From contig JBICID010000099.1 in the NCBI GenBank assembly GCA_043101615.1, forward strand, positions 1 through 27,649: 27,649 nucleotides of DNA, written 5' to 3'. The notes beneath the pieces were generated by a model. The model saw only the letters and a list, made by a program, of their open reading frames with translations. It made no database searches and was not told the origin of the DNA. The DNA is from JBLHKT01 sp043101615. Lineage in GTDB: Bacteria > Planctomycetota > Phycisphaerae > Phycisphaerales > UBA1924. Position 1 is the stretch's first letter. Every line of letters starts with the position of its first letter. The translations under genes and the position numbers were made by a program. Positions 1-6,955 of the stretch are shown here, in pieces.

Positions 1-62
1 GCGCCGACGGCGGCCACGGCCACCCGGGTCACGGGCGTGATGGCCCGCTGCATCGTCGTCAC
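1..62 (-). CDS. N-terminus of an exported or membrane protein (partial, runs off left edge)
   Basis: A reading frame on the minus strand starts at GTG (62-60) and stays open to the left edge, giving about 20 residues. A GGAGGA ribosome-binding site lies at 73-68, five bases before the GTG. An in-frame ATG at 53-51 is too far from that site. The visible residues have one Arg near the start followed by an Ala/Val-rich stretch, which resembles the beginning of a signal peptide or membrane anchor. Nothing about function can be read. It diverges from pyrE across only 28 bases. Confidence 0.5.
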   Translation of the reverse strand, partial: MTTMQRAITPVTRVAVAAVG

Positions 63-90
63 GGCTGTCCTCCGGTTTTGGTGAGGCGGG

Positions 91-654
91 TTGGTCCGGT
101 ACCGCCAGGGGAGCGCCGAGCATAGGGCCGGGCGCCTCGCCGACGCCAGCCTGCTCCGGGGCACCTTCACCCTCCGATCCGGGCGGACCAGCTCCTACTA
201 CCTCGACAAGTACCGCTTCTCCACCCGCCCGGAGGTCCTCCGGCCCGTCGGCGTGCTGCTGGCCCAGCGCCTGCGCACCATCGAGCGCGAGGCCGGGGTC
301 ACCCTCGACCGGCTCGCCGGGGCCGAGCTGGGCGGCATCCCGCTCGTCACCGTCGCCTCCCTCGAGACCGGCCTGCCCTCGATCTTCATCCGGAACAAGA
401 AGAAGGACTACGGCACCGCGAAGCAGCTGGAGGGCGAGCTCGCCCGGGGGGACGACGTGGTGTTCATCGAGGACGTCGCCACCACCGCCGGGCAGGCCCT
501 GGAGGCCGCGGAGACCCTGCGCCAGGCCGGGGCGAACGTCCGGGCGGTCCTGACGGTGATCGACCGCCAGGAGGGCGCCCGGGAGAACGTGCAGGGGGCG
601 GGGTTCCGGTTCGAGGCGCTGTTCACCAAGGCCGACCTGGGCGTGGTGGAGTAG
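91..654 (+). CDS. pyrE: Orotate phosphoribosyltransferase
   Basis: OPRTase (187 aa) joins orotate to PRPP to give orotidine 5'-phosphate, the fifth step of pyrimidine synthesis, in the cytoplasm. The N-terminal GTFTLRSGRTSSYYLD segment (about 24-39) is the orotate-side signature. A Lys-rich loop RNKKKDYGTAKQLEG (101-115) corresponds to the mobile catalytic loop, with Tyr where many homologues have His. The PRPP motif VVFIEDVATTAGQ is at 123-135. The length fits the short actinobacterial/archaeal type (170-190 aa). TTG at 91 is the only plausible start because an in-frame TGA lies at 82-84; a GGTGAGG stretch sits just upstream. It is convergent with the next gene, with six bases between stops, and has no other pyrimidine gene beside it. 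Confidence 0.9.
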   Translation: MVRYRQGSAEHRAGRLADASLLRGTFTLRSGRTSSYYLDKYRFSTRPEVLRPVGVLLAQRLRTIEREAGVTLDRLAGAELGGIPLVTVASLETGLPSIFIRNKKKDYGTAKQLEGELARGDDVVFIEDVATTAGQALEAAETLRQAGANVRAVLTVIDRQEGARENVQGAGFRFEALFTKADLGVVE

Positions 655-660
655 CCCGGC

Positions 661-906
661 TCACAGGGCCCACAGCAGGATCGCCACGATGGCGGTGACC
701 CCCGCGAGGCTGGCCCACAGGGGCAGGCGGCGCTCCCCCTCCTCGAAGGCGTGCCCGCAGTGGGGGCAGATGGGGGCCTGGTCGTAGACCTCGTGCCCGC
801 AGTCGGGGCAGGTGTTGAGCTCGGCCCCGAAGCGCTCCAGGTCCTCGGCGCTGGGTCCCTCGGGATCGAGCCCGGAATCCAGTCCCTCGTCGTCGTCCCA
901 GTGCAT
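661..906 (-). CDS. Small zinc-ribbon membrane protein
   Basis: This 81-residue protein has an acidic N-terminus (1-30), a zinc ribbon with Cys33, Cys36, Cys47 and Cys50 (CPDCGH...CPHCGH), and a single C-terminal membrane helix (about 62-81). The ribbon should face the cytoplasm or periplasm as a small structural domain, with no catalytic motif. Short proteins of this build are frequent in Planctomycetota, but their role is not established. There is no Shine-Dalgarno sequence. Instead a TAGCCT box lies exactly at -12 to -7 from the ATG, suggesting a leaderless message. Confidence 0.75.
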   Translation of the reverse strand: MHWDDDEGLDSGLDPEGPSAEDLERFGAELNTCPDCGHEVYDQAPICPHCGHAFEEGERRLPLWASLAGVTAIVAILLWAL

Positions 907-912
907 GGGGGA

Positions 913-918
913 AGGCTA
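913..918 (-). promoter_or_regulatory. Candidate -10 element for a leaderless transcript
   Basis: TAGCCT on the minus strand fits TANNNT. It ends seven bases before the A of the ATG at 906, so the expected transcription start is the start codon itself. No -35 match was found. Confidence 0.4.
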
Positions 919-1153
919 GCAGGGCGTTCGCGGGCGGGGGGCGGGGTGGGGCGCCCGCCCTGTGCGTCCGATAACCACGCACTCGCCCGGCTCGGCACCC
1001 CGGGATCGGTGGTGCGTGGCGTGCCGTCTGTGCCGAATTTTCCAAATCCGCTGGCACGCTCGCGAGGGCGCTGCACCTTCCTCTCGTGCCCGGGGTCCGG
1101 GCGCGCCCCGAGGCTCGGTTTGACCGGGTCCGGTTCTGATTGAGGAGTGAGAC

Positions 1154-1861
1154 ATGCGCGCACAGACGATCATCGCCGCGACCGCCGCCGCCGCCGGACT
1201 GGCGCAGGCCGACATCATCGACTTCGAGGGTCTGGCCCACGGGGAGGTGGTCACGAGCCAGTACGCCTCGATGGGGGTCTCGATCTCGGCCGTGAACTTC
1301 AACAAGTCGTTCAACGCCGCGGTCGCCTTCGACACCAACCGGATGGGCACGGCCGACCCGGACCTGGAGTACTCGTACCGCACGATGGGCAACCTGGACG
1401 ACCGCTCGGGCAACGTGCTGATCATCCAGGAGAACAACAGCGGGCTGCTCGGGGGCGTCGCGACCAACCCGGACGACGAGGCGATGCGGGCGGCGGGCCA
1501 GATCATCCTGACCTTCGAGACCGACCTGGTCTCCTTCGGCTTCGACGTGCTGGACCTGGACGACACCACGCTGGAGGAGACCAGCGTGCAGTTCTTCGCG
1601 GGCAGCACGCTGGTGGCCGAGTACGACTTCGCCGACTTCGCCGACGACCCGATCCGGTACGCGGGGGTCGCGTTCGGCGACGGCTCGGCCAACCGGATCG
1701 ACCCGCTCGGCTCCGAGGCCGCGTTCAACAGGGTCGTGTTCAACGTGGGCGGGTCGATGGCCTTCGACAACTTCAACTTCACCCCGGTCCCGGCCCCCTC
1801 GGCCCTGATGGCGCTGGCGGGCGTCGGCCTGATCGTCGGGCGCCGGCGCCGGTCCGCCTGA
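1154..1861 (+). CDS. Secreted PEP-CTERM-like protein
   Basis: This 235-residue protein has an N-terminal signal peptide (about 1-19, probable cleavage after the Ala-Gln-Ala stretch) and a beta-rich extracellular domain that starts with IDFEGLAHG. It ends in a sorting-type tail at 211-235: VPAPSAL, a hydrophobic helix, then RRRR. The tail follows the PEP-CTERM plan but has Ala in place of the usual Glu (VPAP for VPEP). In that family an exosortase cuts the tail during export, often in strains making exopolysaccharide; no exosortase gene is in this window. A GAGGAG ribosome-binding site precedes the ATG. The specific function of the domain is not recognised. A hairpin follows the stop. Confidence 0.8.
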   Translation: MRAQTIIAATAAAAGLAQADIIDFEGLAHGEVVTSQYASMGVSISAVNFNKSFNAAVAFDTNRMGTADPDLEYSYRTMGNLDDRSGNVLIIQENNSGLLGGVATNPDDEAMRAAGQIILTFETDLVSFGFDVLDLDDTTLEETSVQFFAGSTLVAEYDFADFADDPIRYAGVAFGDGSANRIDPLGSEAAFNRVVFNVGGSMAFDNFNFTPVPAPSALMALAGVGLIVGRRRRSA

Positions 1862-1895
1862 CCGTCACAGACGGCACACGTCCTGATCTCACTCC

Positions 1896-1940
1896 AGAAT
1901 GCCACGCCTTTTTCTCAAGGGCGTGGCATTTCTCGTTTGT
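1896..1940 (+). terminator. Probable intrinsic terminator between the two PEP-CTERM-like genes
   Basis: AATGCCACGCC (1898-1908) and GGCGTGGCATT (1920-1930) form a perfect 11-bp stem with an 11-base loop. It is followed by a T-rich stretch (1930-1940). It lies 37 bases after the stop of the upstream gene. The U-tract is broken, so efficiency is uncertain. Confidence 0.65.
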
Positions 1941-1993
1941 GCTTCGGACCGTCTTCTCGGAGTTTCCCCACGCTTCAAGAGAAGAGGTCCGGC

Positions 1994-2614
1994 GTGAAGA
2001 ACCAGAAGAGCTCGACCCGCACACGCATCGCGTCGGTGCTCACGACGACGATCCTCTCGCTCGCCTGGCTCGCCCAGCCCCAGGCCGCGGCCGGCATCGC
2101 GACCTTCGACCGGCCGGCCCCGTCGCCCTCGTGGGCGTCGGATCTCACGGCCCTCACGCTCGGGCAGTCTGTCACGGAACTGGCGTTCAACTCGAACCTC
2201 GAGTCGTTCGCGGCCTCGGTCTCGACCGATTCGGCGACCAACCAGATCACGGGCGAGGGCGTGTGGCGTCTCCAGGGGGGCGCCACCACCCTCGGGTTCG
2301 ACGCGCCCCTCGGGTCGCTCTGGTTCTCGTACCGGCACCAGAACAGGGGCGCCGTGAGGCTGGGGTTCTTCGACGCCGCGGGCGTCTCGCTGGACGGAGT
2401 GACCCTGGACGGGCAAGACGCGCGATCGGGCACGGTGCTGTACGAGGCCGGGGGGTCGGGCTTCTCGTCGGTCTCGATCACCTGGCTTCGGGCCGAGGGC
2501 CAGTGGTTCGAGCTGGGCCCCGAGCTTCGGGCCACGCCCGCGCTGGCGCCGGCGCCGGCGTCGCTGGGCCTGCTCGGGCTGTCGCTGGTGGGCGCGAGGC
2601 GCCGTCGCGCGTGA
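1994..2614 (+). CDS. Secreted protein with PEP-CTERM-like C-terminal tail
   Basis: From GTG at 1994 this is a 206-residue protein. A GAAGAGG ribosome-binding site at 1981-1987 supports this start over an upstream one at 1937 that would overlap the terminator T-stretch. A basic N-terminus (KNQKSSTRTR) and hydrophobic segment end near Ala-Ala-Ala-Gly at about 32-35, giving a signal peptide. The middle is beta-rich and Gly/Ser-rich. The tail (about 183-206) has Ala-Pro repeats, a Leu/Gly-rich helix and RRRR, so it resembles exosortase-sorted proteins but lacks a clear VPEP box. The extracellular domain is not recognised and is not obviously related to the preceding protein beyond the architecture. 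Regulation may be separate, since a terminator precedes it. Confidence 0.72.
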   Translation: MKNQKSSTRTRIASVLTTTILSLAWLAQPQAAAGIATFDRPAPSPSWASDLTALTLGQSVTELAFNSNLESFAASVSTDSATNQITGEGVWRLQGGATTLGFDAPLGSLWFSYRHQNRGAVRLGFFDAAGVSLDGVTLDGQDARSGTVLYEAGGSGFSSVSITWLRAEGQWFELGPELRATPALAPAPASLGLLGLSLVGARRRRA

Positions 2615-2617
2615 GCG

Positions 2618-2690
2618 CACCCGGAACGGGTGACACACAAGAATGTGTCGGCCAGCATCACACAAGTTTGTGTGTCGGTTCGTGTGATGC
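2618..2690. repeat. Cluster of overlapping inverted repeats
   Basis: Starting four bases after a stop codon, this spacer holds CACCCG/CGGGTG (2618-2623, 2627-2632), GACACA/TGTGTC (2632-2637, 2644-2649), CACACAA/TTGTGTG (2659-2665, 2668-2674) and GCATCACAC/GTGTGATGC (2655-2663, 2682-2690). GACACAC at 2632-2638 can also pair with GTGTGTC at 2670-2676, so alternative folds exclude each other. It may end transcription of the secreted-protein gene or act as an operator; no T-run follows. Confidence 0.5.
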
Positions 2691-2801
2691 GCGATCGCGC
2701 TCCGGGGCGCCGGTGTGCGATTGTGGCTTGAGACGACGGGGCCGGGGTGTGCACGAGCGGTGCACAGGCGGGCGCGGCCCGCGCCGGGTGAGCGCATGAG
2801 G

Positions 2802-2807
2802 TAGGCT
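2802..2807 (+). promoter_or_regulatory. Candidate -10 element for the lipoprotein gene
   Basis: TAGGCT fits TANNNT and predicts a transcript start near 2814, leaving a 19-base leader that contains the GGAGG ribosome-binding site at 2821-2825. No convincing -35 box. Confidence 0.3.
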
Positions 2808-2832
2808 TTCCGGACCACCCGGAGGGCACGCC

Positions 2833-4263
2833 ATGCGAGATCAGATCGTTGTGAGGTCCTGCCTGTGGGCCGCGTGCTGGGCGTTGCTGGTGTCGCTGGC
2901 GCTGCCGGGGTGCGCGTCGCGGCGTGAGCAGCTCGAGCGTGTGGCGAAGGACTGGTGCGAGACGATCCGAGCCAGCCAGGTGATCCCGGTGTACCCGCCG
3001 ACGGCGGACCTGCTGCCGGGCGACATGTTCCTGGTGGATCGCCCGGTGCGTGAGCAGCACACCGAGTGGGAGGAGAAGGGTTTCCTGGCGCTGCCGTTCG
3101 AGCTGCCGCGCCTGGCGCACACGGACCGGTCCGACCGGTACCTGGCCAGGCGCTGGGGCATGTTTCACACCGACGACGCGCCGGAGGGCGCGGTCCGCAA
3201 GGCGCCGCCCGCGGCCTTCCCGTCGTACTCGTTCAGCGTCGCGAACGGCGGCTCGTTCGATCTGGCGCTGCCGGTGCAGGGCGTGCCGGTGGGGCTGTCG
3301 GCGCTGGCGACGAGCAACGCCAACGGCACCATCTCGATGAAGGACGTCCAGACGTACGCCCTCGACCAGCTGGAGCTCGGCAGGGCGGTCCGCGAGTACT
3401 GGAACGGGGCGTCCGGGGAGGCGAAGCAGCGGCAGGACCTGCTGCGGGAGTTCAAGAGGTCGGTCGGGTACGGCCCGCTGTACGTCCGCGCGGTCAACCG
3501 CGTGTACGGGGTGCGAACCTTCAACATCACGATCAGCTCCGCCTCGTCGCGTGGGGCCTCGGCGAGTGCGGGCGCGGGCTCGCCCGCGTCCCTGGCGGTG
3601 GACGCCGCCCGGGCCGATCCCACGACCAGCGCGGCCGAGCAGCTCAACGAGACCTCCAGGAACCTCGGGACCGCCGCCGACGGGAGCACGAACGCGCTGA
3701 CCGACGACGCGACGCTCGGCGTGCACACCCAGTTCGTCGCGGCCTCTGCTCGGTCGGTCTCGCTGGTGGACACTTTCGACGAGCCGATCGTCGTCGGCTA
3801 CCTGGCCCTGGACTTCCCGGTGGGCAACGACGGCTCGCTCGGGCTGCCCGTGCCGACGTTTGACGTGCTGGACAGGGGCGTGGACCCCGAGGTGGCCAGG
3901 CGCGGCGCCTCGACCCGGTGGCAGGCGGAGCTGGAGGACGAGCGGGCGCTGCTCGAGGGGCGGGGGCTTGATCCGTCGGTGCTGGCGCGCGTGTACGAGC
4001 GCGCGGCGCGGACCCTCGGCGTGCGTCCACGGATCGCGTTCGAGAACGCGATGCGCGCCGAGCCGGAGAACCCGCGCGAGGCGTTCCTGCAGGCCGTACG
4101 CCAGCTCATGGAAAGGGACGCACAGGCGGGCACGTGGGAGACGGAGCGGGTGTACCGCGAGGCGACCCGGGCGCTGCGCAACGCGATTGTGTGGACCGAC
4201 CTGGAGCCGGAGGGTGCCGACGACGCGCCTCCGGCCACACAATCCGATGGCGGGGAGGGCTGA
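2833..4263 (+). CDS. Predicted lipoprotein of unknown function
   Basis: This 476-residue protein starts with a lipoprotein signal peptide: hydrophobic segment 10-24, then LPGC with the lipidated Cys at 27. A GGAGGG ribosome-binding site precedes the ATG. The mature part is mixed alpha/beta, with a Ser/Ala/Gly-rich low-complexity stretch at about 234-258 that looks like a flexible linker. The C-terminal third (about 345-455) is helical, charged and rich in Glu and Arg. The last residues are acidic and Pro/Gly-rich. I recognise no family. It probably sits in the inner leaflet of the outer membrane or on the periplasmic face of the inner membrane. The next small gene begins three bases later and is likely co-transcribed. 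Confidence 0.7.
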   Translation: MRDQIVVRSCLWAACWALLVSLALPGCASRREQLERVAKDWCETIRASQVIPVYPPTADLLPGDMFLVDRPVREQHTEWEEKGFLALPFELPRLAHTDRSDRYLARRWGMFHTDDAPEGAVRKAPPAAFPSYSFSVANGGSFDLALPVQGVPVGLSALATSNANGTISMKDVQTYALDQLELGRAVREYWNGASGEAKQRQDLLREFKRSVGYGPLYVRAVNRVYGVRTFNITISSASSRGASASAGAGSPASLAVDAARADPTTSAAEQLNETSRNLGTAADGSTNALTDDATLGVHTQFVAASARSVSLVDTFDEPIVVGYLALDFPVGNDGSLGLPVPTFDVLDRGVDPEVARRGASTRWQAELEDERALLEGRGLDPSVLARVYERAARTLGVRPRIAFENAMRAEPENPREAFLQAVRQLMERDAQAGTWETERVYREATRALRNAIVWTDLEPEGADDAPPATQSDGGEG

Positions 4264-4266
4264 GGC

Positions 4267-4503
4267 GTGGCGCGTTTCGTCATCGAGCAGACGGTTACCG
4301 ATCAGCACGGCCCCGACTGGGCGACGCTTGCGCAGTGGACGATGGACGGGCGGTCGGTCGAGCTGGTGGGGGTGCGTCAGCCCGACGGGGCGTACCACAT
4401 CGAGGTTCGGCGCTGGACGGGTCTGCGTGACGACACGGACCCGGGGGGCAACAAGTCGAACTCTCAGAAGGCGGCGCCGACGGAGTCGTACCGGTGCCGC
4501 TAG
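4267..4503 (+). CDS. Small soluble protein of unknown function
   Basis: This 78-residue protein begins at GTG 4267, three bases after the lipoprotein stop, with a GGAGGG stretch in the end of that gene available as a ribosome-binding site. It has no signal peptide or membrane segment. Residues 1-52 look like a small beta-rich fold (alternating charged and hydrophobic residues, several Trp); residues 53-78 are polar and likely disordered. No family is recognised. The close spacing suggests it works with, or is regulated with, the lipoprotein. It converges on cysN with only six bases between the two stops and no visible terminator. Confidence 0.55.
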   Translation: MARFVIEQTVTDQHGPDWATLAQWTMDGRSVELVGVRQPDGAYHIEVRRWTGLRDDTDPGGNKSNSQKAAPTESYRCR

Positions 4504-4509
4504 CCGGGC

Positions 4510-5817
4510 TCAGACGTTCTGCCCGAGGATCAGCCCGACGCCGACGGTGCCGTTGGTGGCCTCGTCGATGATGATGAAGCAGCCGGTGGAGCGGCACTGG
4601 CGGTAGGTGTCGGCCATGAGGGGGGCCATGGTGCGGAGGGTGACGCGCCCGATCTCGTTGAGACCGAGCTGGGTGGCGTCCTCCTGGCGGCTGAGTGTCT
4701 TGATGTCGATGCGGTACTTCATGCCCTTGATGACGGCGCGGGTGGAGTTGGTGGTGTGCTTGATGGAGTACTTTTTGCCGGGCACCATGGGCTGGTCGTG
4801 CATCCAGACGACCATCGCCTCGACGTCCTGCGTGGGGTTGGGCTTGTTGTTGGTGCGGCAGATCATGTTGCCGCGCGAGATGTCCAGGTCGTCGGCGAGC
4901 TGGATGGAGACGCTCATGGGGGGCACGGCCATGTCGACGGGCTGTCCGCCCAGGTCGATGGAGGTGATGGTGCTGGTGAGGCCGCCGGGGAGGGCCATGA
5001 CCTCGTCGCCGACCTTGAACACGCCGCTGGCGACCTGCCCGGCGTAGCCGCGGTAGTCGTGGTGCTGGTCGGACTGTGGGCGGATGACCCACTGCACGGG
5101 GAAGCGCGGGTCGATGAGGTCGCGGTCGCCGGCGATGTGGACGTTCTCGAGGTGGTGCATCAGGGAGGGGCCCTGGTACCAGCCCATGTGCTCGGATCGG
5201 GTGACGACGTTGTCGCCCAGCAGGGCGCTCATGGGGATGAAGGTGACGTCGGTGATCTCGAAGCGGGCGGCGAACTCCTCGAAGTCGGCGCGGATCTGCT
5301 CGTAGCGCTCCTTGGACCAGTCGACCAGGTCCATCTTGTTGACGCAGACGACCAGGTGGGGGATGCGGAGGAGGCTGGTGATGAACGAGTGCCGGCGGGT
5401 TTGCTCGATGACGCCGTTGCGTGCGTCGATGAGGATGAGGGCGAGGTTCGCGGTGGAGGCGCCGGTGACCATGTTGCGGGTGTACTGCACGTGCCCGGGG
5501 CAGTCGGCGATGATGAACTTGCGCTTGGGGGTGGCGAAGTAGCGGTAGGCGACGTCGATGGTGATGCCCTGCTCGCGCTCGGCGCGCAGGCCGTCGGTGA
5601 GCAGGGCGAGGTTGACGCGCTCGTCGCCCCGGGAGAGGGAGGCCTTCTCCGCGGCCTCGAGCTGGTCCTCGAAGATGCTCTTGGAGTCGTAGAGCAGCCT
5701 CCCGATGAGCGTGGACTTGCCGTCGTCGACCGAGCCGCAGGTGAGCAGGCGCAGCAATTCCATGTCGAGGTAGCCGTCGGAGGAGAATTCGCGCGTGTCG
5801 GCGGTGATGGTGGACAC
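4510..5817 (-). CDS. cysN: Sulfate adenylyltransferase subunit 1 (GTPase)
   Basis: CysN is the GTP-hydrolysing subunit of ATP sulfurylase. With CysD it makes adenosine 5'-phosphosulfate (APS) from sulfate and ATP. The 435-residue product shows the translation-factor GTPase motifs: P-loop GSVDDGKS (28-35), DCPGH (105-109) and NKMD (160-163), followed by EF-Tu-like beta-barrel domains. It is slightly shorter than the E. coli protein (475). It is a plain CysN with no fused APS kinase, which fits the separate cysC nearby. The start is GTG at 5817, overlapping the cysD stop as TAGTG, with a strong AAGGAGGGG ribosome-binding site inside the end of cysD. A longer frame reaching back to 6258 lies inside cysD and is not real. 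Translation is probably coupled to cysD. Confidence 0.95.
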   Translation of the reverse strand: MSTITADTREFSSDGYLDMELLRLLTCGSVDDGKSTLIGRLLYDSKSIFEDQLEAAEKASLSRGDERVNLALLTDGLRAEREQGITIDVAYRYFATPKRKFIIADCPGHVQYTRNMVTGASTANLALILIDARNGVIEQTRRHSFITSLLRIPHLVVCVNKMDLVDWSKERYEQIRADFEEFAARFEITDVTFIPMSALLGDNVVTRSEHMGWYQGPSLMHHLENVHIAGDRDLIDPRFPVQWVIRPQSDQHHDYRGYAGQVASGVFKVGDEVMALPGGLTSTITSIDLGGQPVDMAVPPMSVSIQLADDLDISRGNMICRTNNKPNPTQDVEAMVVWMHDQPMVPGKKYSIKHTTNSTRAVIKGMKYRIDIKTLSRQEDATQLGLNEIGRVTLRTMAPLMADTYRQCRSTGCFIIIDEATNGTVGVGLILGQNV

Positions 5818-6737
5818 TAGAAGTACCCCTCCTTCTTGCGGTCTTCCATGGCCGCCTCGTTGGTCTTGTCGTCCATCCGCGCCCCGCGCTCGCTGGCCCG
5901 GGCGGCGGCGACCTCGGCGATGATGTCGTCCAGGTTCGCGGCGGGGCTGGCGGTGGCGGCGGTGCAGGACATGTCGCCCACGGTGCGGAATCGGACGGTC
6001 TTGCCCTTCTGCACCTGCTCGCCGTCGCGCGGGCCGAACGGGGCGTCCCCGATCGGCATGAGCTGGCCCATGCGTGTGACGACGTCGCGCTGGTGGCTGA
6101 AGTACAGGCTGGGGACGGCGATGTCCTCGAGCTTGATGTACTGCCAGACGTCCATCTCGGTCCAGTTGGACAGCGGGAAGACGCGGATGTGCTCGCCCAT
6201 GGCGATCTTGGCGTTGTACAGGTTCCACAGCTCGGGGCGCTGGTTCTTGGGGTCCCACTGGCCGAACTCGTCGCGGAACGAGAAGATCCGCTCCTTGGCC
6301 CGGGCCTTCTCCTCGTCGCGCCGGGCCCCGCCGAACAGCGCGTCGAACCGGTTGTCCTCCACCGCCTTGAGCAGCGTGGGGATCTGGGCCCGGTTGCGGC
6401 TCGGGTACATGCCCGGGTCCTCGACCGCCAGGCCCTGGTCGATCAGGTCCTGCACGCTGGCGACGATGAGGCGCTCGCCCAGGCGCGCCACCAGCTCGTC
6501 GCGGAAGGCCAGGGCCTCGGGGAAGTTGTGCCCGGTGTCGATGTGGACCAGCGGGAAGGGGAACTTGGCCGGGCGGAAGGCCTTCTCGGCCAGCCGGACC
6601 ATGACGATCGAGTCCTTGCCGCCCGAGAAGAGCAGGGCGGGTCGCTCGAACTCGGCCGCGACCTCGCGCATGATGTGGATGGCCTCCGCCTCCAGCATCT
6701 GGAGGTGGGTCAGCCGGTAGTGAGGCAGGTCGCTCAT
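5817..6737 (-). CDS. cysD: Sulfate adenylyltransferase subunit 2
   Basis: CysD is the catalytic ATP-pyrophosphatase-type subunit that adenylylates sulfate. The 306-residue product (E. coli: 302) begins SDLPHYRLTHL and carries the PP-loop SGGKDS at 38-43, the HIDTGHNFPE segment, and the GGARRDEEKARAKERIFSFR block typical of the family. The ATG at 6737 is chosen because a GGAGGA site sits four bases upstream and the sequence then matches the family N-terminus; the in-frame extension upstream is in the promoter region. It is the first gene of a cysD-cysN operon and diverges from cysC across a 218-base spacer with candidate promoters and a repeated 9-mer. Confidence 0.95.
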   Translation of the reverse strand: MSDLPHYRLTHLQMLEAEAIHIMREVAAEFERPALLFSGGKDSIVMVRLAEKAFRPAKFPFPLVHIDTGHNFPEALAFRDELVARLGERLIVASVQDLIDQGLAVEDPGMYPSRNRAQIPTLLKAVEDNRFDALFGGARRDEEKARAKERIFSFRDEFGQWDPKNQRPELWNLYNAKIAMGEHIRVFPLSNWTEMDVWQYIKLEDIAVPSLYFSHQRDVVTRMGQLMPIGDAPFGPRDGEQVQKGKTVRFRTVGDMSCTAATASPAANLDDIIAEVAAARASERGARMDDKTNEAAMEDRKKEGYF

Positions 6738-6817
6738 CGAGTCCTCCGCGGATGCGGAATCAGAAGGGGAGTGTCGGGACACACGGCCCGCGCCACGGGA
6801 ACCGTGCCGCGGTCCCG

Positions 6818-6845
6818 ATCCTAGCCCCCAATCGCCCGATCGCAA
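6818..6845 (-). promoter_or_regulatory. Candidate promoter of cysDN
   Basis: On the minus strand TTGCGA (6845-6840) and TAGGAT (6823-6818) are separated by 16 bases. This predicts a start near 6811 and a leader of about 74 bases to the cysD ATG. Confidence 0.4.
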
Positions 6846-6878
6846 CTCGCTGTCGCACTCCCCTGTCAAGACTTGGCT

Positions 6879-6884
6879 TACACT
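6879..6884 (+). promoter_or_regulatory. Candidate -10 element of cysC
   Basis: TACACT fits TANNNT and predicts a start near 6891, about 65 bases before the cysC ATG. No clear -35 box is seen at the usual distance. Confidence 0.35.
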
Positions 6885-6955
6885 CCCCTCCCCCGTCCCC
6901 CGACCCGTCGCAGACCGCACACCCCAACCCCCGACGCCGCGTGCACCCCCTTCCC

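Larger units (their letters stand above)
6765..6889. promoter_or_regulatory. Three copies of a 9-mer in the cysD-cysC divergent spacer
   Basis: CACTCCCCT occurs at 6856-6864 and 6881-6889 (exactly 25 bases apart, same strand) and inverted at 6765-6773. The second copy overlaps the cysC candidate -10 box; the inverted copy lies in the cysD leader. It could be an operator of a sulfur regulator or a shared promoter element. Confidence 0.35.

Noticed and set aside
1975..4398. Very long open frame on the minus strand opposite the second secreted protein and the lipoprotein
   Set aside because: It is an effect of extreme GC content: its product is Arg/Pro/His-rich without domains, while the plus-strand frames have signal peptides, ribosome-binding sites and normal composition.
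5818..6258. In-frame N-terminal extension of cysN
   Set aside because: It lies wholly inside cysD in another frame. The GTG at 5817 has a strong ribosome-binding site and gives the normal distance to the P-loop.
6752..6955. In-frame N-terminal extension of cysC
   Set aside because: It would cover the divergent promoter region, and its residues are low-complexity Pro/Arg sequence unlike the family.
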